Source of the DNA: CAYFLR01 sp964343805
Lineage (GTDB): Bacteria > Bdellovibrionota_B > Oligoflexia > CAYFLR01
Length of the DNA stretch: 64,000 nucleotides
Direction: 5' to 3'
Assembly (NCBI GenBank): GCA_964343805.1
Contig: CAYFLR010000004.1
Location: 149,811-213,810, forward strand
Part shown: positions 17,263 through 25,439 of the stretch, one piece after another
How positions within the stretch are numbered: the first letter of the stretch is position 1
Layout: each line of letters opens with the position of its first letter
Notes under the pieces: model-generated
What the model saw: only the letters and a program-made list of their open reading frames with translations
Told to the model about the DNA's origin: nothing
Databases searched by the model: none
Program-made: the position numbers and the translations under genes

Positions 17263-18558
17263 ATGAGATTAGATCCAAACAATAAAAAAGAATTACTTGA
17301 TCGGCTCTTTAATCGTCGAAGAGGGGGGAAAAGAACCAGTTTGGCTAATGTAGAAGCCCTTTGCCAGCTTTTTAAATGCTCTTTAAGTATTCCCGCCATC
17401 ATTGTCACTGGAACAAATGGAAAAGGATCTGTTAGCTTTTATCTTCACCATATATTGAGTCATGCTGGCATCAAAGTGGGTCTCTTTACCTCTCCCCATT
17501 TAATTAACTATCATGAGAGATTTGTTATAAATGGTGAATTTATTCCAGATGATGATTTGCTTTCTATGGTCTATCAAGCCCTTAGTTGGTGTGAACAGAG
17601 AAAGATTGGAGCCACTTTTTTTGAAATTTCCACAGCCATAGCTCTTAAATACTTTGAAAAAAATAAAGCCGAGATCATCATTCTGGAAGTGGGAGTGGGG
17701 GGCGTTCTGGATGCCACCACCATTGTAAATCCCATCTGTTCAATTGTGACCTCCGTGGGGCTGGATCACATGGATAGTTTAGGTGGGACACTCGAGGAAA
17801 TCGCCATAAAGAAAGCGGGAGTGATCAAAAAAGGTGGTGCAGCCTTTATCGGAAAGATGGCCCCCTCTCTTGCTGGTATATTTAAAGAGACCTGCTATAA
17901 ATTGAAGGCTGAATTTTATCCTTCGCTAGAGAAAATAGAAGATTTTATTTCATCTGCTAATCCAAAGGCTCCTTCCTATCAAAAGCAGATGTGGTCTTTG
18001 GCATGCAAAGTGGCATCTTATGTTCTAAAAAAATCTCAATACACTTCTTATAAAATGGATCTGTTACTTTTAAAGAAAATTCCTATCTGGCCAGGAAGGT
18101 TCCAACAGCTTAAGTTCGACGAAACAGAGCTTTTTATAGATGTGGCTCATAACCCAGCAGCCATTAAAAAACTGCTTGCTGATTTAAAGTCTTTAAATTA
18201 TCAGCCCATTATTCTTTTAGGTTGTGCCCTAGATAAGGATTTCAGCTCAATGATCGAAGAAATAAAAAGTACAAAAGCTGAGTTTCTCTTTTTTAAATTT
18301 AAATTTCCTCGCTCATGGCAGCAGGCAGATGTGCCTGCTCTTTATCAATCAAAACCCTTTTTCGAGTCATGGCAAAAGGCCTACTCTTATGCTTTAAAAA
18401 TAAAAAAGTCAGATGAGATTATCCTACTCACTGGAAGTTGTTACGGAGTGGGAGAAGTGCTTACAGACGTGAATTTTAGTTTTGCAGATCCTCACTGTAC
18501 CCACAAACTTCAATTTGACAGAATGGTTTACCTTTATAAGCAAATGGAACCACAATAA
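17263..18558 (+). CDS. folC: Folylpolyglutamate/dihydrofolate synthase
   Basis: Mur-ligase fold: ATP-binding VTGTNGKGSVSFYL (about residues 47-60), the folate-binding TSPHL, the conserved LEVGVGGVLDATT and a C-terminal VAHNPAA. It adds glutamates to folate, the form used by FolD and MetF also encoded here. The length (431) is normal. The final 27 codons overlap the end of the convergent TPR/CheX gene by 83 bases. Confidence 0.93.
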   Translation: MRLDPNNKKELLDRLFNRRRGGKRTSLANVEALCQLFKCSLSIPAIIVTGTNGKGSVSFYLHHILSHAGIKVGLFTSPHLINYHERFVINGEFIPDDDLLSMVYQALSWCEQRKIGATFFEISTAIALKYFEKNKAEIIILEVGVGGVLDATTIVNPICSIVTSVGLDHMDSLGGTLEEIAIKKAGVIKKGGAAFIGKMAPSLAGIFKETCYKLKAEFYPSLEKIEDFISSANPKAPSYQKQMWSLACKVASYVLKKSQYTSYKMDLLLLKKIPIWPGRFQQLKFDETELFIDVAHNPAAIKKLLADLKSLNYQPIILLGCALDKDFSSMIEEIKSTKAEFLFFKFKFPRSWQQADVPALYQSKPFFESWQKAYSYALKIKKSDEIILLTGSCYGVGEVLTDVNFSFADPHCTHKLQFDRMVYLYKQMEPQ

Positions 18559-20293
18559 CTTTACTGCTGACCTTATGTTTCACCTGGTGACCCGGCTGAT
18601 GAGTAATATGGGGAATGACCGTGTGAAACTGATATCCTAATTCATTAATTTTAATTTTGGCTTGACCAAAAATTGTATTAATTATTTCTCCTGCCGCATC
18701 TAAATACTCTTTGTTGATAGTTAACACCTCTTGTTCCCATAAAAATGAGAGAGTTTGTAGAAAAGTTTTTTCTGAAAAAGTCAGAGATAGACTTCCCATA
18801 AAACCCTTGCAATTCAGCTCAACTAGGCCGCTTATATCACCACTTTTTGCTTCTTTTTTTTTATAAAATGGTTTACCTGCTGATAGTTCTACATGCACCA
18901 TTTCTTTAAAAACATAGAGGGCGGAGGAGAGAATAAAGTTTACAATTCGAACATCAAAAGCGCTCTTTTTCTTATTTCGCCTCAGAGTTTTCTGTGCTCT
19001 TTTGGAAAGACCGCTTCGTTTAAATATATTATCTTTATTATTTAGCAATGCTTTGCGTATAAGACGATCTAAATTACTTAGTTTACTATCCGTTTCCTCG
19101 GTTGCCTTGGCCAGAGCCTTTTCCATATGAATTTTGGCTTCTTCATAGTGACCAAATTTATAATAGGATTTGGCAATATTGTAGTTTAGGTTAGTGACCC
19201 CCTCCAAATCTTGTGGATCAATAATTCGCTTTACATGAGAGTAACATTTTAGTGCCTGTCCAAAATCACTTTCATCCATATATTTCCTAGCCCGGGTGGA
19301 AAACTCTGTAATGAGCAGAGATAAAATTTTTCGCTTGATCTCAATGGGTTGATGCTCTGGTATTTTTAAATAATACTTTATTAATTCCCGTTCTTCTACT
19401 TGCGATAGAAGAGTGGGGATGGCTTCCACCATTCCGGCATTGGTGGCGTTTTGGAAAACAAATTGAACTATTTTTTCATTTATTCTCTTAAAATTTGGGC
19501 AAGCTCTTTGGATCTCAATAAGGATTTTAAGGGCTTCTTGATTTTTTCTTAACTTGTTATAACAAACATGGAGATGGTATTGTCTTTGTAAATTAAGGGG
19601 AGACAATTGATCAGCCTTCTTGAAATACTTGGCAGCTTCTCTATATCTTTTTATGGCTAATAATATGGTCCCCATCAGGTGAAAGTATTTTACTCCAGAA
19701 CCCATATTTAAAGCACTCTTCATAATTCCATAGGCTTTATCATAATTTTTTTGGTGTTTTTCTGCAATGGCTGAAAAGAAGGATGCGTCTATAGGTTGGC
19801 AAGATTTTTCAAAACTATCCAGATAGTTAAAAAGTAAGAAAAAATCCTGATTGTGGAGGTAATGAAAGAATTTGTATTTGCTTCTTTGCAATTCCTCACT
19901 GGGTCTTTCGCTAAATATGGATTCTCTAATGAGTTCAACCAGTGGAGGCAAATCCTTCTTTTTAATAGGTTCATTAATGTTCACAGACTCAACCAAATCA
20001 TACTCTTTGAGTAAGGCGCTGTGACCGTCTTTAAAAGAAGAGTAGTAAATATTTAACCGAATTCCACAGGTCCTTCTTCTTTGAAAGTAATCTTCAATAA
20101 AATGAGTGGGCCAAGGATAGGAGTTCCATGCAAACAAGACTAGGGCTGGTTTTTTTTCTGCTAATTGCAGATAGAAGTCATCTTCTTCTGTAAAGTAGGT
20201 AAATACTAGCTGGGGAAGTTCTTTCGAGAGCAGTCCCATCAACCGCTCTTCTTCATCCTCTTTTTTATAGTTAAATAGGAATACGGTTTTCAT
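18476..20293 (-). CDS. Pseudo-receiver / TPR / CheX fusion protein
   Basis: Residues 1-115 look like a receiver fold without the acidic pocket or phospho-acceptor Asp; the usual Asp position reads LVLFAWNSYPWPT. The middle (about 130-450) is a helical TPR array, with clear repeats around residues 200-300 (YFHLMGTILLAIKRYREAAK) and 360-400. The last 110 residues are a CheX-type phosphatase domain: GSLSLTFSEKTF, then GEIINTIFGQA with the catalytic pair E536 and N539. CheX removes phosphate from CheY-type regulators. A paralogue of the first two parts is encoded at 49785-51158. The 3' end overlaps folC antiparallel by 83 bases. Confidence 0.7.
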   Translation of the reverse strand: MKTVFLFNYKKEDEEERLMGLLSKELPQLVFTYFTEEDDFYLQLAEKKPALVLFAWNSYPWPTHFIEDYFQRRRTCGIRLNIYYSSFKDGHSALLKEYDLVESVNINEPIKKKDLPPLVELIRESIFSERPSEELQRSKYKFFHYLHNQDFFLLFNYLDSFEKSCQPIDASFFSAIAEKHQKNYDKAYGIMKSALNMGSGVKYFHLMGTILLAIKRYREAAKYFKKADQLSPLNLQRQYHLHVCYNKLRKNQEALKILIEIQRACPNFKRINEKIVQFVFQNATNAGMVEAIPTLLSQVEERELIKYYLKIPEHQPIEIKRKILSLLITEFSTRARKYMDESDFGQALKCYSHVKRIIDPQDLEGVTNLNYNIAKSYYKFGHYEEAKIHMEKALAKATEETDSKLSNLDRLIRKALLNNKDNIFKRSGLSKRAQKTLRRNKKKSAFDVRIVNFILSSALYVFKEMVHVELSAGKPFYKKKEAKSGDISGLVELNCKGFMGSLSLTFSEKTFLQTLSFLWEQEVLTINKEYLDAAGEIINTIFGQAKIKINELGYQFHTVIPHITHQPGHQVKHKVSSKVIVVPFAYKGKPFCQIEVCGYSEDLQN

Positions 20294-20378
20294 CTTTAAC
20301 TATTCGGTATTTAAAGATAATTCTTTAGAGGCAAATAGCCAACGGTTAAAAAAAGGAATTTTATGATTGGAGAGAGTA

Positions 20379-21266
20379 TTAAAGTTCAAAAGGCTTAAGG
20401 TCGTTTTGCATGCGAGCAGCATTGATGGTGTTATACATTAACATGGCAATGGTCATGGGGCCAACTCCTCCAGGTACTGGCGTAATAGCTTTTGTCTTCT
20501 CTTTTACCTGATCGTAGGCTACATCACCTACTAAATAACTTCCTTTGGGGTGTGATTCATCATTGACTTGATTAATACCGACATCAATGACTACAGCTCC
20601 TTCTTTAACATATTCTTCGGTGATCATTTGAGGTCTTCCAATCGCAGCCACTAAGATGTCCGCTTGACGGCAAACTTCGGGCAGATTTTGCGTACGTGAG
20701 TGGCAGAGGGTGGTGGTCGCATCCCATCCCTTAAGAGAGAGTAGAACCGAAAGGGGGCGACCTACCATATTACTACGTCCAATAACTACCACTTTTTTAC
20801 CCACAGTAGAAATATCACTTCGTTTGAGCATCTGCAGAACTCCAAAAGGTGTACAGGGCATGAAGCTAGGAGTGCCAGCACATAAAAGACCTAAATTATA
20901 GGGGTGAAAGCAATCTACATCTTTTGCAGGGTCAATGAGTTTAATTATTTCGTCTTCTTTACATTGTTTAGGCAAAGGGGATTGGCAGAGAATCCCATGC
21001 ACCTTCGGATCATGATTAAGATCCTTGATTACTTTAGATAACTCTTCAAATGAGGTTGTTGCGGGTAAAGCAATCTCAGCTGAGGCGATCCCGATCTGTT
21101 CACAACACTTTTTCTTATTATTTACATAGACGCGAGAAGCGGGATCATCCCCCACAATGACTACTGTTAAAGAAGGGGTAATTCCGGACTGCTTTAGATT
21201 ACTAATTTCTAAAGTGAGTTCATTTAGGATCTCTTTGCGAATCTTATTGCCTGATATTCTTTGCAT
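20379..21266 (-). CDS. folD: Methylene-THF dehydrogenase / methenyl-THF cyclohydrolase
   Basis: The 295-residue protein is full length. Motifs include YVNNKKK with the catalytic lysine, the folate-site QSPLPKQ, DVDCFHPYN, the NADP-binding GRSNMVGRP and the C-terminal PVPGGVGPMT. It interconverts methylene-, methenyl- and formyl-tetrahydrofolate. The start has GGGAGGA upstream. It works with folC, ftcD and metF of this window. Confidence 0.96.
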   Translation of the reverse strand: MQRISGNKIRKEILNELTLEISNLKQSGITPSLTVVIVGDDPASRVYVNNKKKCCEQIGIASAEIALPATTSFEELSKVIKDLNHDPKVHGILCQSPLPKQCKEDEIIKLIDPAKDVDCFHPYNLGLLCAGTPSFMPCTPFGVLQMLKRSDISTVGKKVVVIGRSNMVGRPLSVLLSLKGWDATTTLCHSRTQNLPEVCRQADILVAAIGRPQMITEEYVKEGAVVIDVGINQVNDESHPKGSYLVGDVAYDQVKEKTKAITPVPGGVGPMTIAMLMYNTINAARMQNDLKPFEL

Positions 21267-21346
21267 TTCTATCCTCCCAGCTGATTTTTGAAGCGACGAT
21301 TATGGCATTTAAAGCGAGGTAATTCTACTAAAAAGGAGACTTTTTT

Positions 21347-21484
21347 ATGCTGCATTATATGTTACCAGAAGGGGTTGGGGATAAATTATTGGTCATCTTC
21401 CGTACAGAGTTTGCATTTTGCTCATCAAGACCGTATAATTTTAGTAATATCAATAAATTAAAATTGGAGGGTAATGATGGCTAG
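21347..21484 (+). CDS. Candidate 45-residue small protein coupled to the histone-like gene
   Basis: A short ORF has a good AAGGAG site eight bases before its ATG. It runs to a TAG that overlaps the start of the next gene (ATG at 21474), the usual arrangement for translational coupling. The product begins MLHYMLPEGVGDKLL and has no recognisable domain. It may be a genuine small protein or only a leader that loads ribosomes onto the downstream gene. Confidence 0.4.
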   Translation: MLHYMLPEGVGDKLLVIFRTEFAFCSSRPYNFSNINKLKLEGNDG

Positions 21485-21745
21485 CAAAACTGGACTGTTA
21501 GAAGCGTACTTAGACAAGGCTTTAAAGCTAATCAAAAAGGATTTATTAGCGGAAATTAAGANNNNNNNNNNAAGAAAAAAGCTCCCGCAAAAAAGAAAGC
21601 GGCTCCTAAGAAGAAACCGGCTGCAAAGAAAAAAGCTCCCGCAAAAAAGAAAGCGGCTCCTAAGAAGAAAGCGGCTCCTAACAAGAAACCGGCAGCAAAG
21701 AAAAAAGCTCCCGTAAAAAAGAAAGCGGCTCCTAAGAAAAAATAA
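21474..21745 (+). CDS. Histone H1-like Lys/Ala/Pro-rich protein (contains N gap)
   Basis: A GGAGG site precedes ATGATG at 21474. The N-terminal 30 residues form an amphipathic helix. After a 10-N placeholder (21562-21571) comes a tail built of KKKAP-A, KKKAAP and KKKPAA repeats, ending at the TAA at 21743. The literal N count puts the tail out of frame. Both gap edges carry AAGA, and merging that 4-base overlap restores one frame (EIKKKAPA), so the gene is probably intact. Such tails bind DNA as eukaryotic H1 and bacterial Hc1/AlgP do; a nucleoid role is inferred. The tail DNA consists of 50-70 bp tandem repeats prone to length change. Confidence 0.75.
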
Positions 21746-22085
21746 CTTTTCCCTTCTAGGAAAGCATTCGGTTTGATGGGTTAACCATTCAGAGGATTCG
21801 TATTTTCTGTTTCCTTTTCTCCAGTTATCCTCTTTGGTTTGGTTAGAATATGAATTTTTTGGTGACAACTTTGTCAAATCGAATTCTATAACTACCTGAT
21901 ATTACGTTCGCACTTATCTTAGCTATGGACAAATTTGTCCAAATTAAATCATCCTACTGACAAAAGAAGTAAAATGCCTGGAAAACGGGGCAAAAAAGTG
22001 ATAACTGTTTTGTGCAATTGTTCTATAGGGACTTGTAACTCATAAAGCTTCCGAAAGTCTTTTAAGATATACGTAGAAGGGATTT
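21746..22085. other. Spacer with two related palindromes upstream of a response regulator
   Basis: This 340-bp stretch holds no gene that I can support. It contains TGACAACTTTGTCA (21863-21876) and the perfect palindrome GGACAAATTTGTCC (21927-21940), described separately. The promoter of the response regulator must lie here. Confidence 0.5.
21863..21940. promoter_or_regulatory. Paired palindromic operator candidates
   Basis: TGACAACTTTGTCA and GGACAAATTTGTCC share the core GACAA-N2/4-TTGTC. Their centres are 64 bases apart, close to six helical turns. They lie 146-223 bases before the response-regulator start. A dimeric repressor or activator binding both is plausible; which one is unknown. 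Confidence 0.45.
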
Positions 22086-22869
22086 ATGAATTTCGATCAA
22101 TGGCTTCAAATACTCAAAGATAAAGATGTAAATCAGTATAATTTGCTGCAAGCACAAATATGTATTGCAGAAAAAAGTGGGGACAGTGAGTTCGAGAAGC
22201 TGGTGCATAAATATGTAGAGAAACAGGTTTTTAGCCAAACCATGGGCACTGAATTTGATTGTATTGTCGCTGAAGATGATCCTCACATTTCAGATAATAT
22301 CCTGAAGTATCTTAGAAAAGAGGGATTCAATCCTGATTATGCATCTAATATTATGGATATAAATACCAAATTTTATGAGANNNNNNNNNNATTTCTATTC
22401 TATCACTTTCATAGATATTAATATGCCCATGGAAGAGGGAAGTTTAGAGGCTGCTTCCGTATGGCCCTACCTGTATAACTTCAGAAAATTTAATAAAGTA
22501 ACACCTTTGTATATTATCTCTTCCGCGGCTCAAGAGTATCAAAATGTAATAGCTCATAAATCACTAGAGGTGGCCGCCCATTTGCAGAAGCCTTTTTCTG
22601 AAAGAATTTTAGTTCCTTATTTAGAATCAGAAATGAGCCGTTTGCAGCAGCTTGACGATAAGGTTCAAGATCACCCTAACTTCTCTTTGAACAAATGGAA
22701 GGCAGTGATGGCTGCCAATTTTTGTTTAGACCGTCTCAAGTTGGTAGGAGGCGATTTTCATATGGCATCTAAACTGTGCAATGTCTCTGAAAGAACCATA
22801 AGACGGGCCCTTAAAAGCAGCGGTGTGAGAGTAGATGACCACCTATGGCAAGCCATCCATGATAATTAA
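22086..22869 (+). CDS. Response regulator with receiver and C-terminal HTH (contains N gap)
   Basis: The N-terminal 55 residues are helical and unrecognised. A receiver domain follows: acidic AEDDPHIS near residue 63-67 and, after a 10-N placeholder (22381-22390), FIDINMPM with the phospho-acceptor Asp, then ISSAA and LQKPFS with the conserved Lys. The last 50 residues (DFHMASKLCNVSERTIRRALK) form a Fis/AraC-like helix-turn-helix. Joining the gap edges with no missing base gives a continuous frame (KFYENFYSITFIDIN), so the apparent break is an assembly artefact. It is probably a DNA-binding two-component regulator; no kinase is adjacent. Confidence 0.75.
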
Positions 22870-22966
22870 CTCACCCTTTTTCCCAGTTCTCATCGACAGA
22901 GATAAAGATTTCCTTTAAAATAAGATAGTTGAGCTTGTTTTAACCTTGTTATAGGTCTTGAATTTT

Positions 22967-23857
22967 ATGACTAAGAAAGAATGGTTCACAGTTCTTATCC
23001 CTGTTCCTTTGGTTTGGTTGCTTGATCTACTCACCAAATTAATTGGGGCTCAATTTGTAGAACCGACCCAGCTTGGCTTTATCACTCTTAAACTCCATCA
23101 TAACTATGGAGCTATTTTAGGAACATTTTCTGATTTGCCAGAATTCCTTAGAGTTGTTTCTCTTTCTACCGGTGGAGCCTTTCTCGTCTGTTTGTATGCT
23201 GCCTTGCAATACCTTCTTCCCATAAGATCCATGATGCTGAGAGTAGGGATGGGGATCTTATTAGGCGGAATATTGGGTAATGTCACCGACCGCATTATTT
23301 GGGGATATGTGCGTGACTTTATTTTAATGGATTTCCATTATTTCCGGACTGGTATTTTTAATGTCTCTGATGTTATGCAGTGGCCGGGCCTTGTATTGAT
23401 AATTATGGGGCTTTATAAAGAGATCAATAACCTGTTCCCTGAGGATGATAAGCGTAAGGTCTATTGGATTAATATTAACTATCAATTAAAGTTTTGCTTT
23501 ATCCTGGTGAGTGTGGGTTTAGGTATATTTCTTATTTCAGGAACCTTTGCTTTCACTTATTTAAAAGTTGCTTTAGCTGAAGTGATAGGACCAAAGGCTG
23601 ATATGATAGCTAAGTTCACACATCCGTTTTTGATTATCTATATTGTCATGAGCCTGGCCTTTTTATCCCTTTTATTTCTAGTCGGACGTCAGATTTCCCA
23701 TCGGTCAGCTGGCCCACTATACGCTTTTGAAAGATTTTTAAGAGACACAATGGCCGGAAAGAAAGTTAAACTTAAACTCCGCTCCAAAGATGAATTTAAA
23801 TCATTAGAGGTTCTGGCTGAACAGCTCCAGTCCTATTTCACTGAAAGTAAGAAATAA
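22967..23857 (+). CDS. lspA: Signal peptidase II (LspA) fused to a two-TM/HAMP module
   Basis: Residues 1-150 are an LspA domain: D20 in LDLLTK, NYGAILG, GGILGNVTDR with D108, VRDF, and FNVSDV with D135. D108 and D135 are the expected aspartyl catalytic dyad that cleaves prolipoprotein signal peptides. Unlike normal LspA (about 160 residues), the protein continues with two further membrane segments (about 175-195 and 220-240). It then has a HAMP-like cytosolic segment, SHRSAGPLYAFERFLRD then KLRSKDEFKSLEVLAEQL. The start used is ATG 22967; an in-frame TTG lies at 22958. The many lipoproteins in this window are its natural substrates. The fusion is unusual to me. Confidence 0.8.
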   Translation: MTKKEWFTVLIPVPLVWLLDLLTKLIGAQFVEPTQLGFITLKLHHNYGAILGTFSDLPEFLRVVSLSTGGAFLVCLYAALQYLLPIRSMMLRVGMGILLGGILGNVTDRIIWGYVRDFILMDFHYFRTGIFNVSDVMQWPGLVLIIMGLYKEINNLFPEDDKRKVYWININYQLKFCFILVSVGLGIFLISGTFAFTYLKVALAEVIGPKADMIAKFTHPFLIIYIVMSLAFLSLLFLVGRQISHRSAGPLYAFERFLRDTMAGKKVKLKLRSKDEFKSLEVLAEQLQSYFTESKK

Positions 23858-24164
23858 TATCATCAGTCAATTAAGGTGAAGAGATTCTCAAAATATTCAT
23901 TGTGAGATTCACAACCTCATTTTTGAAACAAAATGGGGTGAAACGTGTTTCAAAGGCATTGTTGTCTATTTAAGCGAAAACTACACTTACCATAACCATA
24001 ATTAAAAAACAATCTTTAAAGAGCGAAGTGTAAGACGTTTTTACCTCAGTTTAAATATTTGTAACTCTAAAGAAAATTGAATAACTTCAACTCAATACAA
24101 AAGTTAGCCGAAAAGTATTCTATATAAAATGATTGTTATCTTCTTTCAGATATAGGGATTCAGC
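23858..24164. other. Spacer with two palindromes
   Basis: No gene is visible in these 307 bases. TTGTGAGATTCACAA (23900-23914) has 6-bp arms with a 3-base centre. GAAACGTGTTTC (23940-23951) has 5-bp arms. Either could be an operator for the lipoprotein gene downstream. Confidence 0.35.
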
Positions 24165-25337
24165 TTGGGTACAAAAGAATTCTATCTCATCGGAACTATT
24201 TTACTTTTGGTAACATTAATGATGTCTTACCAAAATTGTGGTTCATCCATCAAACGACACTCACAAATAAGCTCAGTTGATAAACCTATAGTGGTGGAAA
24301 AAAGAAAAACTTCCATAATGCCGCCTGTTAAGAATAAAGTAAATCTTCTTTCCTTAGATGTTCTGAATGGAGTGTTGCCACCCCAAGTGGATGAATTTCC
24401 CTTGGCTAATACTAATAAAAAAGATGTGGTTAATGGAGAGAGGAATTATTCAGTGGTGGTTGGCCAATATGGAAGTAATCCACAACATCCAAAACTTACC
24501 ATAACTATTTCAGACATGGCTAATTGGTTTGATGAATTAGAGGGGGTTAGTTTTGATACAGAGGGCCACTATCTCGGGTTTCCTTCCCAAGAGAACTATA
24601 ACGATAAAAAAGACACTAGTTTGTTTGCAGTGTTGATTTATGACCGTTTCGTTATTAGGCTTAAAGGGAATGGCTTTACAGTGAATAGGTTAAAGGAGGT
24701 ATTTGAAACGCTCAATACCTCTCCTTTAGGTTACGACAATTCAAATACAAAAACAGAGAGTGCTGAAATAAAAAGACCCTTACCCACAGCTCCTACCCTC
24801 ATTGATGATAGAGGAAATCAAAGTTTAGCCTTCTTAAAATGCTTCTTCAGCTCTGAAAACATAGAAGGATTGCAGGGCAACGCCGCAAAAATACACTTAG
24901 CCAAAAGAAAAAAAGCTTTACTAGCAGATGATCAGGGAGATGGTTTTTATATCTTTGGTCCCGGTCTGCTCTCATATTATACCTATCCAGCAGATAACTA
25001 TTCCAATGAATTTATTATAAAGTTAGATGTTAAAACGACCATTAAAGTATATATCCATGAAAATGCATCTCGCTCTCAGCTAACAGCTGACGATATTGAG
25101 GTGGTAACATTATCTTCTACTTTTGATCGAGGAATGATCCCTCTTTTAGCGGGAAAACGTATTGAGCTATTACAAGAATCCCCTTTATTAAATTGGTTTA
25201 TGGATTTGCTGAAAAAAGAGATAGAGCTGAGACTTGTTCAACCCGTGCTCTCAAGTGGATTAGAACCTTCTACGATTTCGGAACTTAAGAAAGAATGTTC
25301 TGGTCTCGATTTTGACGAGCTACTAGAGCAAATCTAA
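24165..25337 (+). CDS. Lipoprotein of unknown function, TTG start
   Basis: The frame starts at a TTG (24165) preceded by ATAGGGA. The signal peptide ends in SYQNC-GSS, a lipobox form I associate with Bdellovibrio-type lipoproteins. The mature part (about 365 residues) mixes strands and helices; DPxDN-like or enzyme motifs are absent. The C-terminal 60 residues are helical (LLNWFMDLLKKEIELRL). I do not recognise a family. It stands alone between the LspA fusion and ftcD, both on the same strand but with large gaps. Confidence 0.65.
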   Translation: MGTKEFYLIGTILLLVTLMMSYQNCGSSIKRHSQISSVDKPIVVEKRKTSIMPPVKNKVNLLSLDVLNGVLPPQVDEFPLANTNKKDVVNGERNYSVVVGQYGSNPQHPKLTITISDMANWFDELEGVSFDTEGHYLGFPSQENYNDKKDTSLFAVLIYDRFVIRLKGNGFTVNRLKEVFETLNTSPLGYDNSNTKTESAEIKRPLPTAPTLIDDRGNQSLAFLKCFFSSENIEGLQGNAAKIHLAKRKKALLADDQGDGFYIFGPGLLSYYTYPADNYSNEFIIKLDVKTTIKVYIHENASRSQLTADDIEVVTLSSTFDRGMIPLLAGKRIELLQESPLLNWFMDLLKKEIELRLVQPVLSSGLEPSTISELKKECSGLDFDELLEQI

Positions 25338-25439
25338 TTTTCCAACCAGCTAATTTATAATAAGGTTGTCATCTTATCTACAATATGCCACAACTTAAAA
25401 GTTATAAAGTACAATCCGTGTTATTAAGGGAGTTGAGGC

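Noticed and set aside
21458..21877. Minus-strand ORF rich in Arg/Phe/Leu over the histone-like gene
   Set aside because: Shadow of the AAG/GCT repeat tract; no start signal.
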